A DNA stretch of 64,000 nt from positions 919,325 through 983,324 of the forward strand of contig NZ_LMFH01000005.1 in assembly GCF_001427225.1 (NCBI RefSeq), read 5' to 3'. Below, piece after piece: positions 18,021 through 26,174 of the stretch (its first letter is position 1; each line of letters starts with the position of its first letter). A model generated the notes under the pieces. That model had not been told where the DNA came from. It was given only the letters and a program-made list of their open reading frames with translations, and did not search any database. The translations under genes were made by a program, and so were the position numbers. The DNA is from Lysobacter sp. Root494 (GTDB taxonomy: Bacteria; Pseudomonadota; Gammaproteobacteria; Xanthomonadales; Xanthomonadaceae).

Positions 18021-18937
18021 GTCAGCCTCCCACTGTCGGCGCGACTGGCAGGCCGATGCAGGTGCAATCGGCCTGCGCCTTCGCGCAGGATCATCATCAG
18101 GTTGCGGCGCGCCCGGCGCACCGTCCCGATCACCCGCGCGATGCGATGTTCCGTGGGCGTAACCAGCCCTTGCCGCAGCAGTTCGCGACGCACGGCCTTT
18201 CCTGCACTGTGCATCGCCGCAAGATCGCCGCTCAGGCCACCGGCACCGTAGTTGGCCTTGTGCCATGAAGCGAGCGTCTGGTTGATTTTCGCGCAGCGAT
18301 AGCCGGAAAAGCAGATCTGCGCCCAGAGGAGGAAATCCTCGACGCGACGGAAGTTCTCGTTGAACCGGAACGGCAGGTCCCGACGCAATACCACCGACGC
18401 GGTCGGAAACGGATTGTTGAGCAGCATCCGCTTCCTGCCCAGGATCCTGACCCGCACGGGCGGACGAAGCGAGGGGGGGCCTGCATTGCGCCCGCGGACA
18501 TCCATGCGATGCGCGATCAACGCAATGCCGGGATCATCGCGCAGCGCAGCCATCTGCAATTCGAGCTTGGCCGGCGCCCACGTGTCGTCCGCGTCCAGGA
18601 AAGCAACGTAAGGCTGGCTCGCGTGCGCCCATCCGATGTTGCGTGCCTGCGAGGGACCACCATTGCGCGGCGAACCGAGAACCTTGATCCAGCCTTCCGG
18701 GTAGTGCAACGCCAGCTCGTGCAAGGCTTCCAGGGTGCCGTCGCCACTGCAGTCGTCGACCAGCAGCACCTCGTGCGGCGGCAGACTCTGTGTAGCGACG
18801 GATGCAATGGACGCGCCGATCGTGTCTGCGCAGCGATAGCACGGAACCACCGCGCTGACCGGCGCACGCGGGTGCGGCAGGGCCTGCGGCTCGCTTCGAG
18901 CCAATGGCATGGATTGCTGCGGGGCCGCGGACTTCAT
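18017..18937 (-). CDS. family 2 glycosyltransferase
   Basis: A cytoplasmic or membrane-associated GT-A transferase of 306 residues. SAVVPCYRCADTIGASIASV opens the fold, LLVDDCSGDGT is the nucleotide-binding segment, GGPSQARNIGWAHA follows, and FLDADDTW holds the metal-binding DxD. It would add one sugar of the repeat unit; donor and linkage cannot be read from sequence. Its start lies two bases after the stop of the pyruvyltransferase gene and its stop overlaps the EpsG-like start. Confidence 0.9.
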   Translation of the reverse strand: MKSAAPQQSMPLARSEPQALPHPRAPVSAVVPCYRCADTIGASIASVATQSLPPHEVLLVDDCSGDGTLEALHELALHYPEGWIKVLGSPRNGGPSQARNIGWAHASQPYVAFLDADDTWAPAKLELQMAALRDDPGIALIAHRMDVRGRNAGPPSLRPPVRVRILGRKRMLLNNPFPTASVVLRRDLPFRFNENFRRVEDFLLWAQICFSGYRCAKINQTLASWHKANYGAGGLSGDLAAMHSAGKAVRRELLRQGLVTPTEHRIARVIGTVRRARRNLMMILREGAGRLHLHRPASRADSGRLT

Positions 18938-18939
18938 GA

Positions 18940-20157
18940 TCAGGCCAGGAGGCTGGACACACGCGCGACGGCACGCTTCGCTTCGTCCTGCAACTGGGGA
19001 ATGCGGCGCGCCAAGGTGGCATGCAGCGTGTTTTCTTCCCGCATCAGCCAGCCCAGGCTTCGCTCGAGCGTATCGGCGGAAAGTTCGGGGGTCGGCAGCA
19101 CGGCCTCTTCATTGCCGAAGAGATCGCGATTGATTCCGCGCGCCTTGACGCTGTAAGCGATGGACACCGTGGGAACGCCACTCGACAGTGCCGCGATCGT
19201 CGAATGCGTCCTCGCTCCGATGAAGAAGCGCAACTGGCTGATCACGTACTTGATCTGAGCGGCGTTGAGTTCATGCGGCATCATCTGCACGCAACCGCCC
19301 AGGTCGCGAACCCGCTCCAGCAGGTCCGCCATGTAGGTTCCGTCACCGCCGGAGTGCTCGCCTTGCAACGGGTGCACATGCGGCACCAGCAGGACGCCGA
19401 GTCCGTGCTTGCGGACCGCGCGACGGATGAACTCCGCGACTTCCGCGCGCAGGTCCTGCTCGGGGCGCTTGTAACGTTCGATCAGGGAACTGATGTTGAC
19501 GCCCAGCACGCCGTTCGGACAGTCGGGCCAGAACTTCGAATAGTCGACGGTTTCGCGGCCCAGCATGAAAGCGGGATCCGCCATCTGCACGACGTTGGCG
19601 AGGCCGAGGTTTTCAGTGAGGTACTTGTAGCTCACGGATTCGCGCACGGCGACAAAATTCATGCGCGAGAGATGCGTCTTCACCGCGGGCACGAAACCCG
19701 GCTCCTTGTCGAACGGTCCGACGGAGGCCCCCCAAAGAATGACGGGCTTGCCCAGATCCATGGCGAAATTGTCGAGCCCCATGATCGGCGACGGAATGCG
19801 GTAGTCGAGCGAATAGTTGTCGCCGCCCACGGCCAGGACAGCGTCGACACTGGACAGCTGCTCCTTTAGCCACTCGGGCAGCGGGAACGGCCAGCTGGCC
19901 CGCTTCAGGAACGGCAGCGGCAGGCGCTGCAGATGCACCCAGTACCCGGCCATGCGCGGCATGTACGCCCGCACGAAACGTACGCCCTGCTGGGCGGCGT
20001 CGGGCCACTGTGCGCGATCGCGTTCAACGTCGACCGACGGAACCAGTATCCGCACGTCGCCGAATTGCGCGCGCAACAGCGCCACCGTGCTACGGACGAT
20101 GGCTTCGCAGCCTCGATTTCCGAAAGTCCGCTGGCCAGAAAGATAGAAAGTCTTCAC
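18940..20157 (-). CDS. polysaccharide pyruvyl transferase family protein
   Basis: Predicted to transfer an enolpyruvyl group to a sugar as a ketal, adding negative charge to the polymer. The 405-residue product opens KTFYLSGQRTFGNRGCEAIV, typical of PF04230 proteins (CsaB/GumL-like). Later come VGGDNYSLDYR, ILWGASVGPF and FFIGARTHSTIAALSSGVP. I chose the GTG at 20157 because family members begin just before the FYLSGQ strand; the reading frame is open further upstream and GTG 20175 is an alternative. No strong ribosome binding site is visible for either. It lies between the flippase and GT2 genes. Confidence 0.85.
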   Translation of the reverse strand: MKTFYLSGQRTFGNRGCEAIVRSTVALLRAQFGDVRILVPSVDVERDRAQWPDAAQQGVRFVRAYMPRMAGYWVHLQRLPLPFLKRASWPFPLPEWLKEQLSSVDAVLAVGGDNYSLDYRIPSPIMGLDNFAMDLGKPVILWGASVGPFDKEPGFVPAVKTHLSRMNFVAVRESVSYKYLTENLGLANVVQMADPAFMLGRETVDYSKFWPDCPNGVLGVNISSLIERYKRPEQDLRAEVAEFIRRAVRKHGLGVLLVPHVHPLQGEHSGGDGTYMADLLERVRDLGGCVQMMPHELNAAQIKYVISQLRFFIGARTHSTIAALSSGVPTVSIAYSVKARGINRDLFGNEEAVLPTPELSADTLERSLGWLMREENTLHATLARRIPQLQDEAKRAVARVSSLLA

Positions 20158-20289
20158 GTAAGGGAACCTGTTCACGCGAGCCGCGTGGCTCGACCATGGC
20201 GAATGCACCCATGATCTTTTTTTCCGGTGATGCAACCGTGAACTGGCGCGGCCGCAGCAGGCCGGAACAAAACACAGCCACAACGGCAG

Positions 20290-21597
20290 TCAGCGGAATT
20301 CGGAGCCGAACTTCCGCGCACCGATCCATGTAGCGATCATCAGCACGAGTTCCCCGCCCACGATCGCGTATGCCGCGCCCATTTCGTAGTGCGTCGGAAT
20401 GAGCAGGAAATCCAGGGCGATCGTCGCGACGGCGGCCAGTGCCATCATGAGCACGCGGTAGTACATGTGCGTCCCGGTCAGCAGCACCGAACCCACCGCG
20501 GTGGAAAGGAACCGGATCGGCGGACATAGCGCCAGCACCATCAGGATCGGCACGACGCCCAGGTATTCGGAGCCGAATGCGATGGGAACCAGCCTGGGCA
20601 TGACGAAAAACAGCAATGCACCAATCGCCAGGCCCAATGCGAGCATCGCCATGATTCCCCGCCTGTACACCATCCAGAATCGCGGCCGGTCATGCGTCGC
20701 CCAGCGGTGCAGCTTGGACAGAAGGAACTTCTGGTAGATCGTTGTCGGAATCAGGTAGATCGCCGACATGACGGCCATGGAGATGCCCAAACGTCCTGCA
20801 TGCACGTCGCCGCCGAGGTACTTGAGCATCACCGTGCTGACCTGGAAGAAGATCGGATACAACGCGGCGGCGACTCCGTACGGCCATGCCTGCGACCACA
20901 GCGCCGATGCGCCCGGAACATGAAGTTCGGGCATCGTCGCTGGCCTGGGCCCATGGCCGTGCAGTTCGATGTCGCCACGGACCATCGCGCGAAAATGCGG
21001 AAACGCCAGGATGGCGACCGCCAGTGCGACCAGCCCGTATCCGAATGCCACCGGCGTCGCGCTGGATGTCGCGGCACCAACGGCAAGCAGAGCGACGAGG
21101 AGCCGGCCCGCGGGAATCAGCAACTGCCAGCCCGCCAGCTTGTGGTAATGCTCTTCGAGTCGAAGTTTGCAGCTGACGAGTTCGACGGCCAGGAGGGCCG
21201 GCACCACCGGGAGCAGCAGAAGCAGCACGCGCCGGGTGTCACCCGACGTCAGCAATGCCCAGGCGATCACCGCCGTGCACGCCATTACACCGGTGACCAG
21301 GCTCAGTCGCACCGATGGGCGTATCCATCGGTTCGCCGCCCAGCCTTCGGCGCCGTACACGCGCAAGCGCAGCTGCGACAGACCGAACCCGGCAAACGGA
21401 GCAATCATGCTCACGGTGGCCAGCGACGATGCGAACAGACCATACGTTGCCGGCCCTAACTGCCGCGCGAGCAGCGATTGGGTCACCAGAACAAGCGCGG
21501 CGCCCAATGCAGTCGCGAACGAAAGCAGCGACAACGCAGCGGCTGCACGCTTCAGGCCCCCGGCTCTGCGCTTTATCGCCAAGCCCGAGTCCGCCAC
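20290..21597 (-). CDS. Wzx-type oligosaccharide flippase
   Basis: A 435-residue polytopic membrane protein of the polysaccharide-transport (MOP) superfamily that would flip the lipid-linked repeat unit to the periplasm. About twelve hydrophobic stretches are visible. The beginning LLSFATALGAALVLVTQSLLA followed by RQLGPATYGLFASS is characteristic of the family. Three bases separate its start from the stop of the GT4 gene. About 130 bases follow it before the pyruvyltransferase start. Confidence 0.9.
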   Translation of the reverse strand: MADSGLAIKRRAGGLKRAAAALSLLSFATALGAALVLVTQSLLARQLGPATYGLFASSLATVSMIAPFAGFGLSQLRLRVYGAEGWAANRWIRPSVRLSLVTGVMACTAVIAWALLTSGDTRRVLLLLLPVVPALLAVELVSCKLRLEEHYHKLAGWQLLIPAGRLLVALLAVGAATSSATPVAFGYGLVALAVAILAFPHFRAMVRGDIELHGHGPRPATMPELHVPGASALWSQAWPYGVAAALYPIFFQVSTVMLKYLGGDVHAGRLGISMAVMSAIYLIPTTIYQKFLLSKLHRWATHDRPRFWMVYRRGIMAMLALGLAIGALLFFVMPRLVPIAFGSEYLGVVPILMVLALCPPIRFLSTAVGSVLLTGTHMYYRVLMMALAAVATIALDFLLIPTHYEMGAAYAIVGGELVLMIATWIGARKFGSEFR

Positions 21598-21600
21598 GGC

Positions 21601-22797
21601 TCAGGCGGCCTCTCGCGCAGGTTGGGATTGTTCGCATCCGGCGGCGAGTCGCCAGCTGCGAGCACCTAACAGTTCGTCATAAACCTCGAGCGTGCGCGAG
21701 ATGACGATCTTTTCGTCGAAGTCGGAAAGCGCCTTGCGCCGCGCGGACTCGCCCAGGCGCCGCAACAACGCCCGATCCTCGTGAAGCCCGATGAGCAGGT
21801 CGGCGAGCGAACCTGCATCGCGCGGAGTGGCATGCAAGCCGTCGACACCATGGCAGCTGACTACTTCGCGGCAACCGGGAAGATTCGTGGTGACCAGCGC
21901 AAGGCCGCAGGCAGCGCCTTCGATCAGGCTCTTCGGCACGCCTTCGCGGTAGTAGCTCGGCAACGCCATCACGTCCACGGAGCGCAGCAGTTCGGGCATG
22001 TCATCCACGTGGCCCAGCCAGGTCACCAGTCCTTTCGTGACCCACTCGTCGACATGCGTCTGTTCCACGGAACGGGGATTGCCGAGGTCCGGCGCACCCG
22101 CAAGCAGGAATTCCATCGGGCACCCGCGCGATTTCACCAGCGCCGCGGCATCGACGAATTCGCGAATTCCCTTTTCCCAGACGAGGCGCGCCGCAAGCAA
22201 CACGCGCAGCGGTCCCGTGCTGCCTTGCGAACGCTCGGCGGGGGCAAACCGGAACGTGTTCACTCCGGAGCTCCGGATCAGCCGGATGTTCTGCTTCGGA
22301 ACCAGTCGTGAATTGACGAAGGCATGGGCGTCATCCGGGTTCTGTAGCACCAGGCGCGAGTTGTCGGTGCCAAGCGTTCCGCGCATCAGCACCTTTACGA
22401 CAGGCCGCAAGGTTCTCGCCATGATCGCGTCGCTGGTGAACACGTATCCCATTCCCGCCACCGCATTGACAACGGCCGGCACGCCGGCCATTCGCGCGGC
22501 GAGCGCTCCATACACCGCGCATTTCACGGTGAAATTGTGCAGCAGGTCCGGGCGCTCTTCGGACAGAACACGCACTACCTGCCTGAGGGTCCACGCTTCG
22601 CGAACCGGATTGAGGCTGGCACGGTCCATCGCCGGCAACGTCACCCAGCGGATGCCCTGCTCGGCGAAGCGGTGGCCAAAGGATCCCGGTGGCGAAAGCA
22701 TCACCACTTCCGCACCCTGCTCTTTCAGATGCAGCGCCGTGGACATGCGGAAGTTGTAGAGGTACCAGTCCGTGTTGGCGAAGAACATGAATTTCAT
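21601..22797 (-). CDS. family 4 glycosyltransferase, first gene of the polysaccharide operon
   Basis: A 398-residue GT-B transferase. It begins KFMFFANTDWYLYNFR, typical of transferases related to PglA/WbpX-like GT4 enzymes. The C-terminal domain has LAARLVWEKGIREFVDAA and EGVPKSLIEGAACGLALVTT, the E-x7-E retaining motif region that binds the nucleotide sugar. The ATG at 22797 has AGGA six bases ahead and is preferred to the ATG at 22827. It and the GT2 protein are the only extending transferases in the locus, which suggests a short repeat unit. Confidence 0.9.
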   Translation of the reverse strand: MKFMFFANTDWYLYNFRMSTALHLKEQGAEVVMLSPPGSFGHRFAEQGIRWVTLPAMDRASLNPVREAWTLRQVVRVLSEERPDLLHNFTVKCAVYGALAARMAGVPAVVNAVAGMGYVFTSDAIMARTLRPVVKVLMRGTLGTDNSRLVLQNPDDAHAFVNSRLVPKQNIRLIRSSGVNTFRFAPAERSQGSTGPLRVLLAARLVWEKGIREFVDAAALVKSRGCPMEFLLAGAPDLGNPRSVEQTHVDEWVTKGLVTWLGHVDDMPELLRSVDVMALPSYYREGVPKSLIEGAACGLALVTTNLPGCREVVSCHGVDGLHATPRDAGSLADLLIGLHEDRALLRRLGESARRKALSDFDEKIVISRTLEVYDELLGARSWRLAAGCEQSQPAREAA

Positions 22798-22838
22798 GTC
22801 GATCCTGCGCAATCCTTTCGTTTTCATTCGATGCGCGC

Positions 22839-22844
22839 ATTATC
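22839..22844 (-). promoter_or_regulatory. candidate -10 element for the polysaccharide operon
   Basis: On the minus strand GATAAT lies about 42 bases before the GT4 start. The -35 position is poor, and an inverted GTGA-N8-TCAC lies just upstream (about 22854-22873). The spacing of that inverted repeat is two bases longer than a CRP/Clp site, so I do not call it one. Confidence 0.35.
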
Positions 22845-22891
22845 CGAAGCAGGAGTGAAGGCGATCTCACGCCGTGTGGTTCGATGTTCAG

Positions 22892-22935
22892 GAAAAGAAA
22901 AGGCCGGACCCGCCCTTTCAAGCGGACCCGGCCTT
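22892..22935 (-). terminator. intrinsic terminator of beta-helix paralogue 2
   Basis: On the minus strand an arm AAGGCCGGGTCCGC pairs with GCGGGTCCGGCCTT (one G-T pair) across an eight-base loop, followed by TTTCTTTTCC. It lies 30 bases after the stop of the beta-helix gene and separates that gene from the polysaccharide operon. Confidence 0.85.
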
Positions 22936-22963
22936 GGTGCAGCCGATACGTGCGACCGGGTTG

Positions 22964-24148
22964 TTACAGCGCGTAGTAGTTGGTGCCGACCTTCATGCCA
23001 TAGCAGTCCGACGTGAGCTCGAGTTGCCACGACGACTTGTGGCCGCCGGAACTACCGGTTCCCGTTATCGACGTCAGCGACCCCGTTGACGACTTCACGC
23101 CGAAGTACATGGTCTTGTTGTTGCGGAAGGTATTCGAGCTGATCTGGTAATACCGCGTGGCGTCGCGTGCGGATACGCCATAGAGGCGGTTATGCGACAG
23201 CTTGCAGTTCAGGACGTAGCCCGTGTTCGCACGGAGCATCAGGACGCCAAAGCCCTTGTTGGAGTCGATCGTGCACGCCTTGATGGTGACGTTCTTCACC
23301 GTCTTGTAGACCTGCACGCCGTTGCCGGCGTTGTGGTGGATCCAGCAGTTCTCGATGCGCACCGTGTCGCAGATCGTCGTGCCGAACGGATCGGGTTCGA
23401 TGTCGATTCCGCAGCCCGGCTTGATGCCCGAGGTGTAGCTGAACTCAGAGTCGTACACCCTCACGTTGCGGCAACGTCCGATGGTCATGCCCTGCCGGCG
23501 ATTGCCCGTGGAGACGATGTTGGCGACCGCCACGTCGTCGCTGAGAATCGTGGTCGAACCATTGGAAGCGCCGACGGAAATGCCGTCGCCCCAACCCTTC
23601 GAGAGCCGGATGTCACGCACTGTCACGCGCTTGCAGCCACGCACGCCGATGCAATGACCCCACTGGCCGGTGGATCCCAGATGGCGATCGCGTTCGCCAA
23701 CGATCTGGCCGCCGGAAATTTCAATGTCGTGGACGTTGTACGCATTGACCACGTAGTAGCGGTCTGCCGAAGTCGCCTTCGCCAGCAGCTTCGCACCGGG
23801 ATCGAGCTTCAGGTGCATCAGGCTGCGCATGCGGATGCTGCGGGTCGCATCGATCAGGTAGGTGCCGGCAGGCACGTAAACCGTGCCGCCGGTCGACGGC
23901 AGCGAATCGATCGCGCGTTGAAAGCCAGTAGTGTCGTCGTGGGAGCCGTTGCCGTAGGCGCCGTAGTTCCTGACGTTGCGGACGGTGGAGCCGCGTTGAC
24001 GGGTCGGGGGAACGTAAGTGGCCGCCAGGGCCGGCAATGCAGTGCCGGAAAGAGCGAGGGTGACGGCCAGAGCGGAGGACTTCTTGAGAAAATCACGTCG
24101 CGCCGTCGCCGGCGCGTGCAGGTCATGCACGTGTTCAGAATGGGTCAT
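22964..24148 (-). CDS. Tat-exported right-handed beta-helix protein, paralogue 2
   Basis: A 394-residue relative of the proteins at 4408 and 24471. The signal ARRDFLKKSSALAVTLAL is a textbook twin-arginine signal, ending near ALPALA, so the protein is exported folded. VRNYGAYGNGSHDDTTGF begins the helix; GWGDGISVGA, GNRRQGMTIGR and DSEFSYTSGIKPGCGIDIE are shared motifs, the last set rich in acidic and His/Arg positions that could bind an anionic polymer. ATG 24148 was chosen from the signal sequence; an open frame extends further upstream without support. It is a single-gene unit with its own terminator and a regulated-looking promoter region. Confidence 0.85.
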   Translation of the reverse strand: MTHSEHVHDLHAPATARRDFLKKSSALAVTLALSGTALPALAATYVPPTRQRGSTVRNVRNYGAYGNGSHDDTTGFQRAIDSLPSTGGTVYVPAGTYLIDATRSIRMRSLMHLKLDPGAKLLAKATSADRYYVVNAYNVHDIEISGGQIVGERDRHLGSTGQWGHCIGVRGCKRVTVRDIRLSKGWGDGISVGASNGSTTILSDDVAVANIVSTGNRRQGMTIGRCRNVRVYDSEFSYTSGIKPGCGIDIEPDPFGTTICDTVRIENCWIHHNAGNGVQVYKTVKNVTIKACTIDSNKGFGVLMLRANTGYVLNCKLSHNRLYGVSARDATRYYQISSNTFRNNKTMYFGVKSSTGSLTSITGTGSSGGHKSSWQLELTSDCYGMKVGTNYYAL

Positions 24149-24244
24149 CAGTTTTCCGGTGCCGGCTGCCGACGGCGATCTGTTATTCCATGGCAGCGTT
24201 ATCGGGGGAACGTCTGGCGCGTTAATCCTCGTCGCCGACGCGTG

Positions 24245-24267
24245 GAATGTAGAGGGTGCGTGAAAAA
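24245..24267 (-). promoter_or_regulatory. conserved promoter element upstream of beta-helix paralogue 2
   Basis: On the minus strand TTTTTCAC and TACATTC are separated exactly as in the region before paralogue 3 (25733-25755), although the bases between differ. TACATT is a candidate -10. No clear -35 is seen, as expected for an activator-dependent promoter. A CRP-like site lies about 60 bases before the inferred transcript start. Confidence 0.5.
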
Positions 24268-24289
24268 TTTCATCCCCGATGTTCCTTTT

Positions 24290-24305
24290 TGTGAAGCTCA
24301 TCAAT
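24290..24305. promoter_or_regulatory. candidate Clp (CRP-family) binding site, paralogue 2
   Basis: TGTGA-AGCTCA-TCAAT has one perfect CRP half-site and three of five bases in the other. Its centre is about 60 bases before the inferred start of transcription, the class I activation position. A near-equivalent site at the same distance precedes paralogue 3. Confidence 0.5.
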
Positions 24306-24409
24306 ACGCGTGCATCTTGAACGGGAAAATGGCGCGCTTGCGAGATTTGCAGCTGATGAAAACATTTCGTTATCTGCGCCGATTCTTGACCTCGCCCTGA
24401 TCTCCACAA

Positions 24410-24446
24410 ACAAAAAGGCCGGGCAATCAAAGCCTGCCCGGCCTTC
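24410..24446 (-). terminator. intrinsic terminator of beta-helix paralogue 3
   Basis: Perfect eleven-base arms AAGGCCGGGCA and TGCCCGGCCTT with a nine-base loop, followed on the minus strand by TTTTTGTTTG. It lies 25 bases after the paralogue 3 stop. Confidence 0.9.
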
Positions 24447-24470
24447 CGTATCCCCATTCAATGGCGACGA

Positions 24471-25655
24471 TTACAACGCGTAGTAGTTCGTACCCACGTT
24501 CATGCTGTAGCAGTCGGTAGTCACTTCGAGCTGCCAGGAACTCTTCATGGTTCCGGAGCTTCCCGTTCCGGCGATCGTGGTGAGCGCGCCCAACGACTCC
24601 TTCACCCCGAAGTACATCGTCTTGTTGTTGCGGAAGGTGTTGCCGCTGATCTGGTAACCATGCGATGCGGTACGCGCCGAGACGCCGTACAGCCGGTTAT
24701 GCAGGAACTTGTTGTTGACCACGTAACCTGAATCCGCATTCAGCAGCAACACGCCGTAGCCTTGGTTGTGCTCGACCGTGCAGGCCTTGATGACCACGTT
24801 CAATACGGTCTTGTAGACCTGTATCCCGTTGCCGGCATTGTGGTGAATCCAGCAGTTCTCGATGCGAACGCCACTGGTGCTTTCGGTGGAATCCGGATCA
24901 GGCTCGATATCGACGCCGCAGCCCGGCTTGATGCCACTGGTGTAGCTGAGTTCGGAATCGTAGATCTTCACGCCGCGCGAGCGGCCGATGGTCACGGCCT
25001 GACGGCGGTTGCCGGTCGAGACGATATTCGTGACCGCGACGTCTTCGCTCGGGATCGTGCCCGTCGTGGCTGCAGCACCGCCGATGGAGAGGCCGTCGCC
25101 CCAGCAGCGCGAAAGATGGATGTCGCGCACGGTCACGCGCTTGGAGCCGCGGACCATGATGGCATGGCCCCACTCGCCGGTGGTCCCCGTGTGCTGGTCG
25201 CGTTCGCCGACGATCTGGCCACCGGAGATCTCGACGTCGCTGACCTTGTACACGTTGAGCACGTACGAGCGGTCCACCGAATTGGGAATCGCCACCAGCT
25301 TCGCATCGGGGGCGAGCTGCAGGTGCATCTGGCCGCGCAGGCGCAGGTTGCGGACGGCGTCGATCATGTAGGTGCCCCCCGGCACAAACACGGTTCCGCC
25401 GTCGGCCGGCAGTGCGTTGATCGCTGCCTGGATCGCTGCGGTGTCGTTACGCACGCCGTCGCCGACCGCGCCGAAGTTGCGCACGTCGAGCACCGTGGCG
25501 CCGCGGGCGCGCGTCGGTGCGATGTAGGCCGCCAGGGCCGGAAGCGCGGTGGTGCCCAGTGCAACCGTGACCGCAACCATGGAGGACTTCTTCAGGAAGT
25601 CACGGCGCGCAATCCCCTGCGCGTGCGCGGCGCGCACGTGTTCGTGAAAGCTCAT
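24471..25655 (-). CDS. Tat-exported right-handed beta-helix protein, paralogue 3
   Basis: A 394-residue protein closely similar to paralogue 2 along its whole length. ARRDFLKKSSMVAVTVAL is the twin-arginine signal; VRNFGAVGDGVRNDTAAIQ starts the pectate-lyase-3 fold; CWGDGLSIGG, GNRRQAVTIGRSRGV and SGIKPGCGVDIE are the shared motifs; both proteins end with YYAL. AGGGGA lies seven bases before ATG 25655, which is preferred to 25676. It is transcribed alone. A lyase or hydrolase acting on the neighbouring polysaccharide is plausible but not shown; a structural or phage-like depolymerase role is also possible. Confidence 0.85.
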   Translation of the reverse strand: MSFHEHVRAAHAQGIARRDFLKKSSMVAVTVALGTTALPALAAYIAPTRARGATVLDVRNFGAVGDGVRNDTAAIQAAINALPADGGTVFVPGGTYMIDAVRNLRLRGQMHLQLAPDAKLVAIPNSVDRSYVLNVYKVSDVEISGGQIVGERDQHTGTTGEWGHAIMVRGSKRVTVRDIHLSRCWGDGLSIGGAAATTGTIPSEDVAVTNIVSTGNRRQAVTIGRSRGVKIYDSELSYTSGIKPGCGVDIEPDPDSTESTSGVRIENCWIHHNAGNGIQVYKTVLNVVIKACTVEHNQGYGVLLLNADSGYVVNNKFLHNRLYGVSARTASHGYQISGNTFRNNKTMYFGVKESLGALTTIAGTGSSGTMKSSWQLEVTTDCYSMNVGTNYYAL

Positions 25656-25732
25656 TACAGATCCCCTCTGGGCCAACCGCCTCGACGGCGGTATGTGGTT
25701 GGCAACCTGCGGATGTCGTCAGGCGCAGGGGG

Positions 25733-25755
25733 GAATGTATAGATGCCGTGAAAAA
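25733..25755 (-). promoter_or_regulatory. conserved promoter element upstream of beta-helix paralogue 3
   Basis: On the minus strand TTTTTTTCAC and TACATTC match the paralogue 2 region with identical spacing (15 bases between the start positions of GAATGT and GTGAAA on the plus strand). TATACATT is a good -10 candidate. Confidence 0.5.
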
Positions 25756-25778
25756 AATCAGCCGGAGGTTTTCGGTTC

Positions 25779-25794
25779 TGTGAGGCGCTTCAAG
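25779..25794. promoter_or_regulatory. candidate Clp (CRP-family) binding site, paralogue 3
   Basis: TGTGA-GGCGCT-TCAAG, again one perfect half-site plus TCA. It lies 46 bases from the GAATGT element, against 45 in the paralogue 2 region. The matching position and sequence support a shared regulator. Confidence 0.5.
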
Positions 25795-26059
25795 ATCGAT
25801 GCTGTTAATTATTCAGCGCAGCAATCGTGAACAGGAAAATCCGGCGTTCGGCCTCGTGCCGACACATGCGTTCCGGTCGGGAAACATTCAATTTCGCGCG
25901 ATCACGCGACGCGATTGCGCTGTTTTCAACTATCTGAACAGGCGTGAGCCGATGCCCCTTCGCGCCCGCTTAACGTCGAATCAAATTTCGGATCAAATTC
26001 GCGTGTCGGCTTGACGAACACGTGGCTGAGTACGCCCGTTGAATTGCCCTTGGCCCCCA

Positions 26060-26097
26060 CCTCTCTCCCGACTCCTGTGGATCTGTCGGGAGAGAGG
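26060..26097. terminator. perfect 13-base hairpin downstream of the BON gene
   Basis: CCTCTCTCCCGAC and its exact reverse complement enclose a 12-base loop, about 80 bases after the stop of the minus-strand BON gene. No U-tract follows on either strand, so it may stabilise the mRNA end or be a non-canonical terminator. Confidence 0.4.
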
Positions 26098-26174
26098 ATT
26101 GCGGCATTGCGGTCATTGTCGACACGCTGCCGCCCGCGTACGCGAACTATCGCGCTACGCGGGTCGATACGACG

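Larger units (their letters stand above)
25656..26174. other. intergenic region between beta-helix paralogue 3 and the BON protein gene
   Basis: About 520 bases without a credible gene. The first 190 bases hold the promoter region of paralogue 3, including a -10-like TATACATTC (minus strand) and the CRP-like site at 25779. The base composition around 25800-25990 is distinctly more AT-rich than the surroundings. A strong hairpin lies at 26060-26097. Confidence 0.6.

Noticed and set aside
22854-22873. Clp site before the polysaccharide operon
   Set aside because: The GTGA and TCAC arms are eight bases apart instead of six, so it does not fit a CRP-family site.
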